A DNA stretch of 64,000 nt from Pseudomonas sp. NFIX28 (GCF_900107395.1 NZ_FNPW01000006.1:265686-329685), one strand, 5' to 3'; positions 1 to 8,669 are shown, counted from the first letter of the stretch. The notes: a model not told the origin generated them from the sequence alone. Program-made: numbers and translations.

Positions 1-482
1 GCAGATGAGAACCTCATGAATTTGGCAAAAGAAAAAACCACTTCCCAGACCGATAAAATTAATAAACACGACTAATCTTGAATCTTGAATAGAAATAGTC
101 AGCGAACTCATTAGTTCTTACCGCATATGGTATGCGGCAGCCCAGTAGTCAGGTCCAAGATCTGATAATCCTAAAGAGAGATCCGCTCCTAACAATCCGC
201 TAAGGCCTAAGGATCTGAGCGCTAAATGCACGTAGCTGATGCCGGAGCTCAACGGCTCACACGCCTCGAGAAGGCACAGCAGCTTATCCTCATCGCAAAC
301 CGTGATCGGTACATTCCTCAGCCGTGTGAAGCCTAGCAAACCGCGTTCAGACACAAGCTGCAGCTATCAAACGGATACGTTCACAAAAAAATTTAGAAAA
401 CCACGGACATGACATTTTTGAGCTAAATTGTTTTCGGTACAGCCGCCAGTACAAAAAACGAAGACGACAAGGATGGCCAAGA
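1..482. other. AT-rich region upstream of the TrlF-like gene
   Basis: No convincing gene is seen. Base composition is clearly more AT-rich than the Pseudomonas core further right. A minus-strand open frame at 118-354 (GTG start, 78 residues, Leu/Gly-rich, e.g. LGLSGLLGADLSLGLSDLG) is the only candidate; it has no recognisable domain and no clear ribosome binding site. The last ~15 bases (AAGGA at 469-473) serve as ribosome binding site for the gene starting at 483. Confidence 0.5.
118..354 (-). CDS. Possible small hypothetical protein
   Basis: A 78-residue open frame begins with GTG at 354; an in-frame stop lies only four codons upstream, so it is not the tail of a longer frame. The sequence is Leu/Gly-rich and matches no family I recognise. 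It would be divergent from the PHP/ATPase gene at 483. With no visible ribosome binding site it may be spurious. Confidence 0.15.
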   Translation of the reverse strand: MSERGLLGFTRLRNVPITVCDEDKLLCLLEACEPLSSGISYVHLALRSLGLSGLLGADLSLGLSDLGPDYWAAAYHMR

Positions 483-3167
483 ATGTCGGACGCACTGAGC
501 CAATGCATTGATCTTGAAAGTGGTTCTCGATTTTATCGCGGAGACCTTCATATTCATTCTCATTCAGCATCTCACGATGTGACCGACATTGAAATGACAC
601 CCCAAGCCATCGTTGCCACTGCAGTCCGCGAAAACTTAAGCATTATCGCTATCGCTGACCACAACGAAATAACTAACATCCAAGCTGCATTGAAGGCTGG
701 GAGTGATGCCGGAATTTTGGTAATCCCGGCTGTTGAGCTTTCAACACCAGAAGGGCATTTGCTTTGTTATTTCCCCACCTACGAGGCACTCGCTAGTTTT
801 CACGGACGATTAGAATTGGCAGACCGAGGACTGCCAAATAGCCGATGCCGAACTTCGATGCATGCTTGCTTAGAAATAATCAAAGCTCTTGGTGGCTTTG
901 GTATTCTTGCGCATGTAGATGGTGGGAATGGCTTAGAAACAAATGATCCAGGCGGGTCTCCTCACAAAGTAGACATCATCTGTCATCCCGCACTCCTAGC
1001 CATTGAGTTAAAGAACGCAGCATCAGTTGTTCGCTACTCTCCTGAAGACGTTGATCCAGTTAGAACTCAAATAGGAAAGGAGCGTACTGCACGGTTAGGA
1101 CTTGGCGAGCGCCAATACCTAGCAAGAGTTTTAAACTCCGACTCTCATACTCTTAATGCCTTGGGACGCAATGCGGCACAGGACAGAAGACTGACTCGTT
1201 ATAAGATGGCAAAGCCATCCTTTGGTGGTTTACAGCTAGCGCTTGAAGAAGGCGACTCCCGTATACGCCTAGAAGACGAGATCCCAACGAGCACCCCTTT
1301 CATACTCGGGGTATCGATTGGTGGTGGCTTTCTGAACAACCAAAGTATTCACTTCAATAGCAACTTAAACTGCATTATCGGAGGCCGCGGAACTGGTAAA
1401 TCCACTACCTTCGAAGCAGTGCGCTGCCTTACTGGATCCCCTTCAGATGCTGATGTTGTAGATTCTGAGGTATGGCCGCAGAGATTAGATTTATTCTGGC
1501 AAGACGAAGCTGGAGAAATGCATACCCTTTCTCGCCCGATGCGCGGTGATCTCGTCAATATCGATAACCCTCTAGATGGACCTATAGCTTTTGAAATCGA
1601 TTGTTTTGGACAAGGGGAGGCCGCTCGGGTGCGAGAACAGGCGAAGGGAGACCCCTTAGCCCTGATGAAGTATTTGGACACTTTCACTCACGTGGGTGAA
1701 GCGATACAGGAAGAACAGGCTGAGCTGGATAACTTACTGAAGATACGAGGCGATATAATTAAGGCGAGAAAGAACGTAGATGCAATTCCTCAAACTCAGC
1801 GGGCTCTAACTGTCCTGCAGCAACAGCTTCAAGCGTTCGAAGCGGCAAAAGGCTCTGAAATAATTAAGCTTCAACGGAGTCTAGCCACTGAAAAGGCTCT
1901 AAAAACGAGCCTCCAAGAGAAACTAAAGGAACTGAAGTTACTCATTGAAAGCGACAACCTTAATGAAAGTCTTACTGCGCTACGGACTCTTGTTGATACT
2001 GACGGCATTGAGACCGGAAAGGCCGAGGCAGCTGAAATCATTGCTCAGATTGATGTTTTTTCCGAAGCGGCAAATCTGGCCAAGACTGCCATAAAAAGCG
2101 CATACACCCAACTACACAAGACGACATTAGCAGCAATCGAAAATTGGACTGCAAAAGAACAACCAATCCGAAATGAAGTTGAAGAAAAGAGAAAACAACT
2201 TGAACAAAACGGCGTAAAATTAGACATGTCTCACATCACTAAGCTAGCTAGTGATGAGGCAACCCATCAAAAAACACTAATTAACTTAAGAGCTTGGGAA
2301 CCTCATTTAAAAGCTTTACACAAAGATTATTCAGAGGCCTTGGCGCGAAGATGGACTGCACGGAGAAAAGTTTCTTCACTGAGACAGGCCTATGCAATTA
2401 AAGCCTCTAAAGCTTTAGCTGAAGTCCTATCAGACCTTCAGGTCAAACTGCAATATATAGACAGCGGTTACTCTGAAGAAGCCGTTTCAATAATTGCTAC
2501 AGCGATGACATGGCGTACATCAAACTATGTTAAGGCCCGAGCAATTGTAGAAAAACTAACTATTCCCGGATTACTGAATGCAATAACCAAGACGCAATAC
2601 AGCTCGATATCAGATATCGAAATTGAGAAAAATGTAAAGCTCTTCACAACTGGAGACGCCAAAGACATCATTGCACAGCTGGGAGATCAGTCAGTTCGCG
2701 CGGCGTTAGAAACATGTCACGTCGACGACCTTCCAAAGTTAATGGTAACTCGACGCATTGACGAGGGACCAAGTCCGAAATATATCCAAAGAGACTTTTC
2801 TCGTTTATCGTTAGGCCAGCAACAATCCGTATTGCTCGCATTAATACTTTCATCTGATAGCAAACGACCATTGATAATTGACCAACCAGAAGACAACCTA
2901 GACAGCGAATTCATCTTCCATACATTTGTTCCAGTGCTTCGTCGGGCTAAAGAACGTCGACAGGTTATAATTGTTACTCACAACGCCAATATTGCTGTTC
3001 TTGGTGACGCAGAGCAGCTCATAGTCTTCAAGAGCAATAGTGAAACAAGTAAAATTGTTGCTAGAGGGTCAATTGATGATATCAATGCCCGTGATGCAGC
3101 CTGCAAGATTCTAGAAGGGGCTAAGGAAGCATTCACTCGGAGAGCCCGTATATACGGAATTTCCTAA
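483..3167 (+). CDS. TrlF-type protein: PHP domain fused to SMC-like AAA ATPase
   Basis: 894 residues. Residues ~18-270 form a PHP phosphoesterase domain with its metal ligands: HIHSH at 23-27, DHNE near 59, LAHVDGG near 142, CHPALL near 162 and SDSH near 219. A Walker A motif (GGRGTGKST) lies near 300. A long Lys/Glu-rich coiled coil follows (~400-700), then an ABC-type signature LSLGQQQS near 774 and Walker B LIIDQPEDNLD near 800, ending in a conserved ITVTHN-like VTHNANIA motif. This is the architecture of the NCBI TrlF family of AAA-like ATPases and resembles Rad50/SMC nucleases in which the nuclease has been replaced by PHP. A role in nucleic-acid processing or phage defence is inference. 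AAGGA lies ~10 bases before the ATG. It stands alone, with no partner overlapping it. Confidence 0.85.
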   Translation: MSDALSQCIDLESGSRFYRGDLHIHSHSASHDVTDIEMTPQAIVATAVRENLSIIAIADHNEITNIQAALKAGSDAGILVIPAVELSTPEGHLLCYFPTYEALASFHGRLELADRGLPNSRCRTSMHACLEIIKALGGFGILAHVDGGNGLETNDPGGSPHKVDIICHPALLAIELKNAASVVRYSPEDVDPVRTQIGKERTARLGLGERQYLARVLNSDSHTLNALGRNAAQDRRLTRYKMAKPSFGGLQLALEEGDSRIRLEDEIPTSTPFILGVSIGGGFLNNQSIHFNSNLNCIIGGRGTGKSTTFEAVRCLTGSPSDADVVDSEVWPQRLDLFWQDEAGEMHTLSRPMRGDLVNIDNPLDGPIAFEIDCFGQGEAARVREQAKGDPLALMKYLDTFTHVGEAIQEEQAELDNLLKIRGDIIKARKNVDAIPQTQRALTVLQQQLQAFEAAKGSEIIKLQRSLATEKALKTSLQEKLKELKLLIESDNLNESLTALRTLVDTDGIETGKAEAAEIIAQIDVFSEAANLAKTAIKSAYTQLHKTTLAAIENWTAKEQPIRNEVEEKRKQLEQNGVKLDMSHITKLASDEATHQKTLINLRAWEPHLKALHKDYSEALARRWTARRKVSSLRQAYAIKASKALAEVLSDLQVKLQYIDSGYSEEAVSIIATAMTWRTSNYVKARAIVEKLTIPGLLNAITKTQYSSISDIEIEKNVKLFTTGDAKDIIAQLGDQSVRAALETCHVDDLPKLMVTRRIDEGPSPKYIQRDFSRLSLGQQQSVLLALILSSDSKRPLIIDQPEDNLDSEFIFHTFVPVLRRAKERRQVIIVTHNANIAVLGDAEQLIVFKSNSETSKIVARGSIDDINARDAACKILEGAKEAFTRRARIYGIS

Positions 3168-3273
3168 TCTTTGTTGACTCAGCTAGCCCTCCGTCAAAAC
3201 GCTCCCCATAAGCAATGAGCTCCATCAGCGACGAGCTGCCAACAGGTAGCGGGGGCCCCTGAGGCAATGAGGC

Positions 3274-3502
3274 ACACACGGGGGTCGGAAACCCGCGGGA
3301 TCTCGTTAGCGGAGAACTCCCAGCTCAGTGAACTGCTGGTTCACCAGTGCATTTGTCCTACGAAACGGGCGATCCCAGAACACTTTTACCGATACGGTAA
3401 CGACGCTTTTTTTCAAGATCCTTTCAATTTCAACGTTGAAATTTCAGTAAGCTGGGGTGCCTGCTGCTAACGAGATCCCGCGGGTTTCCGACCCCGAGTG
3501 TG
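3274..3502. repeat. 229-bp element bounded by ~36-bp inverted repeats
   Basis: The left arm (3274-3310) and right arm (3466-3502) are reverse complements over about 36 bases. The core of 30 bases is perfect (left arm reads GGGGTCGGAAACCCGCGGGA then TCTCGTTAGC). The 155-base centre is unrelated and AT-richer and contains no convincing gene. The arms begin with GGGG as in Tn3-family ends, but no 5-bp target duplication is visible and the outer flanks (CACAC / GTGTG) are themselves complementary. It could be a miniature inverted-repeat element, or a large hairpin structure between the two accessory genes. The remainder of 3168-3551 holds nothing else. Confidence 0.8.
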
Positions 3503-3551
3503 ATAGAAAGCCACAGGGTCCCCAGTGACTTTTTGCCTGTCTTCCGGCCTA

Positions 3552-5141
3552 TCACCTGGAAGCGGGACGGACAAATTTCCTTGAGACCCACCCTTCGATT
3601 TCTAGTCCCTCATGTTTATAGGTAACAAGTAACCAATCCCGGTTATTCGAATCGATTACCTCGAGAGCTGCGAACTTCGGAAGCGTTAAAATCACCTCCG
3701 CTTTCATGCCAGGTTCTTCGCGGAGGTTAACCCCTTTTACCTTTGTCAAACGAAAACTGCGCTTCAACTCTTCGGGCATATCGCACAACGCAGTCCGCAC
3801 TACCTTACGCGCCTGAGCTAACGATTCGAACGTCTGGAGGCGTTGTTCCAAATCACATACTGATTCGCGAAAATCATTCCACTTCGCCATTTCGGTGTAG
3901 AACGTATGAAGGGCTGCAAGAAACAAAATCAAAAAAGCCATCGCTGGGACGGTAAGTTTTTTATTACTCCCGTCGTCTTGCAGCGACTGAACAATCTCAT
4001 CCTCAACGTCCCTTGAAGTAGAAAAAGTTTCCGCACCTCCATATTCCTCGAGGCCGAAACTACCGAATGTAGTTGTGCCCTCGCTCTCATATACCTCAAT
4101 CAGGGACTCAACTTTCTTCGGGTCAGTAGCTACCAGTAAATTGAAAATTGGAGAAGTCTGAAGGGTCTCGTAGCTCTCTAAAATTGATCTCAAAGAAGTA
4201 GAAGAATAATTTGTATCTACCACAGCCATCATCGCTTTGAGCGAGTCCGATGGTTGCAGCATCTTCTCTACAGCGGTCAGTGCTGCTTGATACTTTTGCG
4301 AAGAAGCGGATATTTTTTCCACCGCCTCCAGCGCTGCCTGGTACTTACGTGCTGGGGACAGCCCTTTCTCGATTGCATTTAGCGCTTCCTGATGCTTACG
4401 TGTAGGAGCCATCAATTTCTCCACCGCGTCCAGCGCTGCCTGATATTGGCGTGTAGGAGCTATCGCTTTCTCCACCGCGTCCAAGGCTTCCTGATACTTG
4501 CGTGTAGGAGTCATCAGCTTCTCCACCGCATCCAGCGCTGCCTGATACTTGCGTGTAGGAGTCATCAGCTTCTCCACCGCATCCAACGCTGCCTGATACT
4601 TGCGTGTAGGAGTCATCAGCTTCTCCACCGCATCCAGCGCTGCCTGATACTTGTGTGAAGGAGCCATCGCTTTCTCCACCGCGTCCAGGGCGTCCTGATA
4701 CTTACGTGTAGGAGTCATCAGCCTCTCCACCGCATCCAGCGCTGCCTGATATTGGCGTGTAGGAGCCATCGCTCTCTCCACCGCGTCCAATGCTGCCTGA
4801 TACTTGCGCATAGGAGCCATCACTTGCTCCACCGCGTCCAGCGCTGCCTGACGCTTACCTGTAGGAATCATCCGCTTCTCCACCGAGTCCAGCGCGACCT
4901 GATACCTATGGGCAAGAGTCAGTTGCGGATCATCCGCCAGTTGCTGCTTATCGCCCTCTTCATCCGCCATTGAATAGCCCCCAAGAAAAAGACAGATGCC
5001 GCAGAGCAGCAACGCTGTGCTGATGCGAAGTTCACGTAGTATATGCAAGGGGGCGTGAGGTAACTCCTTACGCAGGAGCAAGCATCTTGTATCCCTTCTT
5101 GTATCCCGGACCGTATAATCGACCTGCAAGCCACGTAACAT
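3552..5141 (-). CDS. Membrane protein with thirteen 17-residue repeats and C-terminal SH3b domain
   Basis: 529 residues from the ATG at 5141. A hydrophobic stretch near residues 38-55 (TALLLCGICLFLGGYSMA) looks like a signal peptide or anchor. Thirteen tandem copies of a 17-residue unit follow (consensus RKYQAALDAVEKLMTPT, ~77-297), predicted helical. A second membrane segment lies near 400-420 (VPAMAFLILFLAALHTFY), and the last ~65 residues form an SH3b-like domain (GVNLREEPG ... LLVTYKHEG ... GWVSRKFVRP). The start is uncertain: a TTG at 5048 preceded by TAAGGAG would place the hydrophobic stretch at the N-terminus. I do not recognise the repeat family. The repeat domain would lie between two membrane anchors, probably in the periplasm. 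It is divergent from ppk2 and convergent with the PHP/ATPase gene. Confidence 0.75.
   Translation of the reverse strand: MLRGLQVDYTVRDTRRDTRCLLLRKELPHAPLHILRELRISTALLLCGICLFLGGYSMADEEGDKQQLADDPQLTLAHRYQVALDSVEKRMIPTGKRQAALDAVEQVMAPMRKYQAALDAVERAMAPTRQYQAALDAVERLMTPTRKYQDALDAVEKAMAPSHKYQAALDAVEKLMTPTRKYQAALDAVEKLMTPTRKYQAALDAVEKLMTPTRKYQEALDAVEKAIAPTRQYQAALDAVEKLMAPTRKHQEALNAIEKGLSPARKYQAALEAVEKISASSQKYQAALTAVEKMLQPSDSLKAMMAVVDTNYSSTSLRSILESYETLQTSPIFNLLVATDPKKVESLIEVYESEGTTTFGSFGLEEYGGAETFSTSRDVEDEIVQSLQDDGSNKKLTVPAMAFLILFLAALHTFYTEMAKWNDFRESVCDLEQRLQTFESLAQARKVVRTALCDMPEELKRSFRLTKVKGVNLREEPGMKAEVILTLPKFAALEVIDSNNRDWLLVTYKHEGLEIEGWVSRKFVRPASR
4249..4911. repeat. Thirteen tandem 51-bp repeats inside a gene
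   Basis: About 13 units of 51 bp in register with the reading frame encode the 17-residue protein repeats. Neighbouring units in 4500-4660 differ at only one or a few bases, while the outer units are more diverged. This suggests recent expansion in the centre of the array. Confidence 0.9.
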
Positions 5142-5176
5142 ATGGAACTCGACAGTCTCCCTCGGGCACCAAACTT

Positions 5177-5210
5177 AAAAAAGACCTTGAATTTCAAGGT
5201 CTTTTTTTTC
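5177..5210. terminator. Bidirectional rho-independent terminator without an obvious gene
   Basis: The stem AAAAGACCTTGAA/TTTCAAGGTCTTTT is nearly perfect and is followed by an unbroken T run on the plus strand (A run on the other). It lies between two divergent genes, so it ends neither of them. It may be left over from a gene lost when the accessory segment to the left was acquired. Confidence 0.65.
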
Positions 5211-5252
5211 GCCTGCAAAAAAAGCACCGCCCCGCTGCCTGCACAAACTCCC

Positions 5253-5342
5253 GTAGGAGCGAAGCTTGCTCGCGATGAACGAAAACGCGGACGGGCTGAT
5301 GTTGCGCAGCGCCTGTTCGCGGGCAAGCCTCGCTCCTGCGGA
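5253..5342. repeat. REPIN (paired REP palindromes, GTAGGAGCGAAGCTTGC type)
   Basis: A left unit (GTAGGAGCGAAGCTTGCTCG) and an inverted right unit (CGGGCAAGCCTCGCTCC) are separated by ~40 bases. The same sequence recurs at 55063-55364 and 58875-58901. Confidence 0.75.
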
Positions 5343-5450
5343 GACACCCATGCAAACCTGCTCAAAAGCTTCCTTGATACGCATCAAGAAGCCCGGGGGT
5401 GTGCGCCATAGACTGTCTGAACGACATTGGAGCGATCAGACAGGACCGAT

Positions 5451-6551
5451 ATGAGCGAAGAATCCAGCGCACGCCCTCTTCCCAACCCCCTTCCCGAAAA
5501 AGCCATACCCGCCGCCAAAACGACAGTCTCGACCGGCAGCAAAAGTGCTCCCCGCAAACCGGCCAGCCCACGCCCGCGCCGGCCACGCGCGAGCAGTAAA
5601 CCTGCCGCCGCCAAGGCCGCCGAGGCGGAAATCAGCGCCATCAGCCAGCAACCGGTCGCCCTGCAGGTGGCCAGTGCGCCCCATGGCAGCAACGAAGACA
5701 GTTCCACCGCCAAGTTGCCCGCCCGCTACCCGTATCGCAGCCGCATGCGTCGCGCCGAGTATGAAAAGGCCAAGCAGGAGCTGCAGATCGAGCTGCTCAA
5801 GGTGCAAAGCTGGGTCAAGGAAACCGGGCAGCGCATCGTGGTGCTGTTCGAAGGGCGCGACGCCGCGGGCAAGGGCGGCACCATCAAGCGCTTCATGGAG
5901 CACCTGAACCCGCGTGGCGCGCGGATCGTCGCCCTGGAAAAACCCAGCGAGCAGGAGCAGGGCCAGTGGTACTTCCAGCGTTATATCCAGCACCTGCCCA
6001 CTGCCGGGGAAATGGTCTTCTTCGACCGCTCCTGGTACAACCGCGCCGGCGTCGAGCGAGTCATGGACTTCTGCTCGCCCCTGCAATACCTGGAATTCAT
6101 GCGCCAGACGCCCGAGCTGGAACGCATGCTGTGCAACAGCGGCATCCTGCTGTTCAAGTATTGGTTTTCGGTCAATCGCGACGAACAGTTGCGCCGTTTC
6201 ATTTCACGCCGCGACGACCCGCTCAAGCACTGGAAACTCTCGCCCATCGACATCAAGTCGCTGGACAAATGGGACGAATACACCGCCGCCAAACAGGCGA
6301 TGTTTTTCCACACCGACACCGCCGATGCGCCCTGGACAGTGATCAAGTCGGACGACAAGAAGCGCGCGCGGATCAACTGCATCCGCCACTTCCTGCACGC
6401 CCTCGACTATCCGGACAAGAACCTGCGCGTGGCCCATCGGCCCGACCCGCTGCTGGTTGGCAGGGCGTCGCGAGTCATGGAAGAAGATGAGCGGGTGTAC
6501 AACGAAACGGCCGCGGAGCCGATGCGCAATCCGCTGGTGACCGTCGCCTGA
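5451..6551 (+). CDS. ppk2: Polyphosphate kinase 2
   Basis: About 366 residues from the ATG at 5451, preceded by AGGA; an upstream in-frame TTG at 5427 is less likely. The PPK2 P-loop fold is evident: Walker A FEGRDAAGKGGT, lid and DR motifs FFDRSWYNRAGVERV, and the conserved SRRDDPLKHWKLSPID and DKWDEYTAAK blocks. The family transfers phosphate between polyphosphate and nucleoside di- or monophosphates in the cytoplasm. Unusually, the first ~85 residues before YPYRSRMRR are a low-complexity Ala/Pro/Lys/Arg/Ser-rich tail. It is convergent with the sensor kinase gene at 6613 and appears to be monocistronic. Confidence 0.93.
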   Translation: MSEESSARPLPNPLPEKAIPAAKTTVSTGSKSAPRKPASPRPRRPRASSKPAAAKAAEAEISAISQQPVALQVASAPHGSNEDSSTAKLPARYPYRSRMRRAEYEKAKQELQIELLKVQSWVKETGQRIVVLFEGRDAAGKGGTIKRFMEHLNPRGARIVALEKPSEQEQGQWYFQRYIQHLPTAGEMVFFDRSWYNRAGVERVMDFCSPLQYLEFMRQTPELERMLCNSGILLFKYWFSVNRDEQLRRFISRRDDPLKHWKLSPIDIKSLDKWDEYTAAKQAMFFHTDTADAPWTVIKSDDKKRARINCIRHFLHALDYPDKNLRVAHRPDPLLVGRASRVMEEDERVYNETAAEPMRNPLVTVA

Positions 6552-6565
6552 GTCCGGCCAAATAA

Positions 6566-6605
6566 AGCCCGCTCCAGGATCGATGAAAAGATCCCGGCGC
6601 GGGCC
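6566..6605. terminator. Possible stem-loop between convergent genes
   Basis: GCCCGC ... GGATC-gatgaaaa-GATCC ... GCGGGC can form an interrupted stem-loop between the ends of ppk2 and the sensor kinase gene. There is no U-tract, so termination is only suggested. Confidence 0.35.
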
Positions 6606-6612
6606 CAGCCAG

Positions 6613-7956
6613 CTAGATGCGCTGCACCGGCAACAGCACACAGACCCTTAGCCCGCCACCGTCACGGTTGTGCAGGCGCATTTCGCCGCCGTGCTCCAAC
6701 ACGATGGCCCGCGCCGCGGAAAGCCCGAGGCCGACGCCGCCGGTGGTGCGGTTGCGCGAGCTTTCCATGCGGAAAAACGGCTCGAACACCTGTTCATGCC
6801 ACTCGACGGGAATCCCCGGCCCGCGGTCGAGCACGCAAATCTTCACTCGCTCGCTATCGGCCACTAATTCGATCGCCGGTTCGCTGCCATATTTGATGGC
6901 GTTTTCCAGCAGGTTGCTCATCACCCGTTTGAGCCCCAGCGGGCGACCGAAGTACACCAGGCGCGACGGGCCGCTGAACGCGATGTCGATGGACTGGTCG
7001 CGGTAGTCGTCGATCAGGGTTTGCAGCAGTTCCGCCAGATCGAAGGACGTCGCCTCCTCCAGTCGGGCATCGTCGCGGAAGAAATCCAGGGCCGAATTGA
7101 TCATCGCCTGCATCTCGTCAACGTCGTGGAACAGCCGTTGCTGCTGCTCGTGGTCTTCGATGAACTCGCCGCGCAGGCGCATGCGGGTCAAAGGGGTACG
7201 CAGGTCGTGGGAGATGGCCGCGAGCATTTGCGTACGGTCCTTGATGAAGTGCTGCAACTGGGCCTGCATGGCATTGAACGCGAGGATCGCCTGGCGAATC
7301 TCGTGGGGCCCGATCGGCTCGATGGGCGGCGCGCGAAAATCCACGCCAAAACGCCGTGCGCCCAGGGCGAACTGCTGCAGGGGCCGGGCCAGGCGGCGCG
7401 TGGCGATCAACGCGACGAGGATGGTGGACAGCAGCACCAGCCCGATGACAATCAGGTTGCGCGGCCCCTCATCCAGCCCCCAACTGCGCGACGCCGAAGA
7501 AAACATCAGCCAGGAATCGTCGGCCAATTGGATCAGCAACGCGTACTGGCCGTTCGGCCCGGGCCAATCGCTGGGCTGATAAGCCTCGATATGCCCGTTC
7601 GGCGATTTGAGCAACTGCCGAAGCCCCCCCGAATCCGTGCGGAATTCCGGGTCGTCGGTCACCGGCACCGAAATGTCTTGCCGCCTGTTGTGCCAGGTCA
7701 CGCTCAAGACCGGATTGCTGGCCACTTCGGCCAGGCGCGAGCGCTGCGTCGGTTCGGCGGCCTCGATCATGTTGGTAATGGACGCGATCCGCTCCACCAG
7801 GCCGGATTCGCTCAACGGCGGTTTGGCCCAGACCCCGGCCAACTGCACGAACAGCGCGTTGAAGGCCAGCGCGGTGAGCATCGCCATCAGGGTGGTCAGG
7901 GCGATCCAGCGGGCGATGGTGTCGCGCGGGCCGCCCGGCCTGTGTCTCGCTCTCAT
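6613..7956 (-). CDS. OmpR-class sensor histidine kinase
   Basis: 447 residues. The N-terminus has a membrane segment (LTTLMAMLTALAFNALFV), a ~130-residue periplasmic sensor region, a second membrane segment (NLIVIGLVLLSTILVALIA), a HAMP linker, the HisKA motif ISHDLRTPLTRMR with the phosphoacceptor His, and HATPase N (NLLENAIKYG), G1 (DRGPGIP), F and G2 (GGVGLGLSAA) boxes. It overlaps the response regulator gene by 4 bases and the two are clearly co-translated. The sensed signal cannot be told from the sequence; the layout resembles EnvZ. Confidence 0.9.
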   Translation of the reverse strand: MRARHRPGGPRDTIARWIALTTLMAMLTALAFNALFVQLAGVWAKPPLSESGLVERIASITNMIEAAEPTQRSRLAEVASNPVLSVTWHNRRQDISVPVTDDPEFRTDSGGLRQLLKSPNGHIEAYQPSDWPGPNGQYALLIQLADDSWLMFSSASRSWGLDEGPRNLIVIGLVLLSTILVALIATRRLARPLQQFALGARRFGVDFRAPPIEPIGPHEIRQAILAFNAMQAQLQHFIKDRTQMLAAISHDLRTPLTRMRLRGEFIEDHEQQQRLFHDVDEMQAMINSALDFFRDDARLEEATSFDLAELLQTLIDDYRDQSIDIAFSGPSRLVYFGRPLGLKRVMSNLLENAIKYGSEPAIELVADSERVKICVLDRGPGIPVEWHEQVFEPFFRMESSRNRTTGGVGLGLSAARAIVLEHGGEMRLHNRDGGGLRVCVLLPVQRI

Positions 7957-8669
7957 TGGCGGGTCACGCTGGGGGTGAACAGATAGCCGCCATTGCGCAC
8001 GGTGCGAATCATCGCCGGGCGCTTGGTGTCGAATTCCAGCTTGCGGCGCAGGCGGCTGACCTGCACGTCGATGCTGCGGTCGAAGGCGTCGTGGGCCTGC
8101 CCGCGCGCCAGGTCGAGCAACTGCTCGCGGCTGAGGATGCGTTGCGGATGCTCGACAAATACGAGCAGCAAGTCGAACTCACCCGCCGACAGCGGAATCA
8201 TTACTTGATCTGGCGAGCGCAGTTCACGGCGGGTCAGGTCCAACTGCCAATCGGCGAATTTGATCAGCGGTCGCGGCACTTCTCCGAGCATCGGCCGGCT
8301 CTCGCCGGCCCGGCGCAGCACCGCGCGCACCCGGGCCAGCAGCTCGCGGGCATCGAAAGGTTTGCTCAGGTAATCGTCGGCGCCCATTTCCAGGCCCACC
8401 ACCCGGTCGCTCAACTCACCCATGGCGGTCAGCATGATCACCGGCACGGCGTGCTGCTGACGCAGGCGCTGGCACAGGGTCAGGCCGTTTTCGCCCGGCA
8501 GCATCAGGTCGAGAATGATCAGGTCCGGCACCTGCCGCTCCAGCGCTGCCCACAGCGAAGCACCTTCGGTGGCGACTTCCACCGAATAGCCGTGTTGCAC
8601 AAAAAACTTCTTCAGCAGCGCGAGGACCTCAAGGTCGTCGTCCACGATCAACAGACTGCTCACCAGCAT
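7953..8669 (-). CDS. OmpR-family response regulator
   Basis: 238 residues. The receiver domain has the acidic pair DDD near 10-12, phosphoacceptor Asp in LIILDLMLP (~54), the Thr/Lys switch residues (MLTAMG, LSKPFD), and a C-terminal winged-helix Trans_reg_C domain ending in RTVRNGGYLF. It is the cognate partner of the kinase at 6613. An in-frame GTG two codons after the ATG at 8669 is an alternative start. It is divergent from mlaA, so the 160-base gap carries promoters for both. Confidence 0.9.
   Translation of the reverse strand: MLVSSLLIVDDDLEVLALLKKFFVQHGYSVEVATEGASLWAALERQVPDLIILDLMLPGENGLTLCQRLRQQHAVPVIMLTAMGELSDRVVGLEMGADDYLSKPFDARELLARVRAVLRRAGESRPMLGEVPRPLIKFADWQLDLTRRELRSPDQVMIPLSAGEFDLLLVFVEHPQRILSREQLLDLARGQAHDAFDRSIDVQVSRLRRKLEFDTKRPAMIRTVRNGGYLFTPSVTRQ

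Noticed and set aside
3274..3502. Inverted-repeat element considered as a Tn3-derived miniature transposon
   Set aside because: The GGGG ends fit, but no 5-bp target duplication is seen and the flanks outside the arms are complementary to each other. It is kept only as an inverted-repeat element.
4249..4911. Tandem 51-bp repeats considered as a CRISPR array
   Set aside because: There are no unique spacers; units are contiguous and encode a protein repeat.
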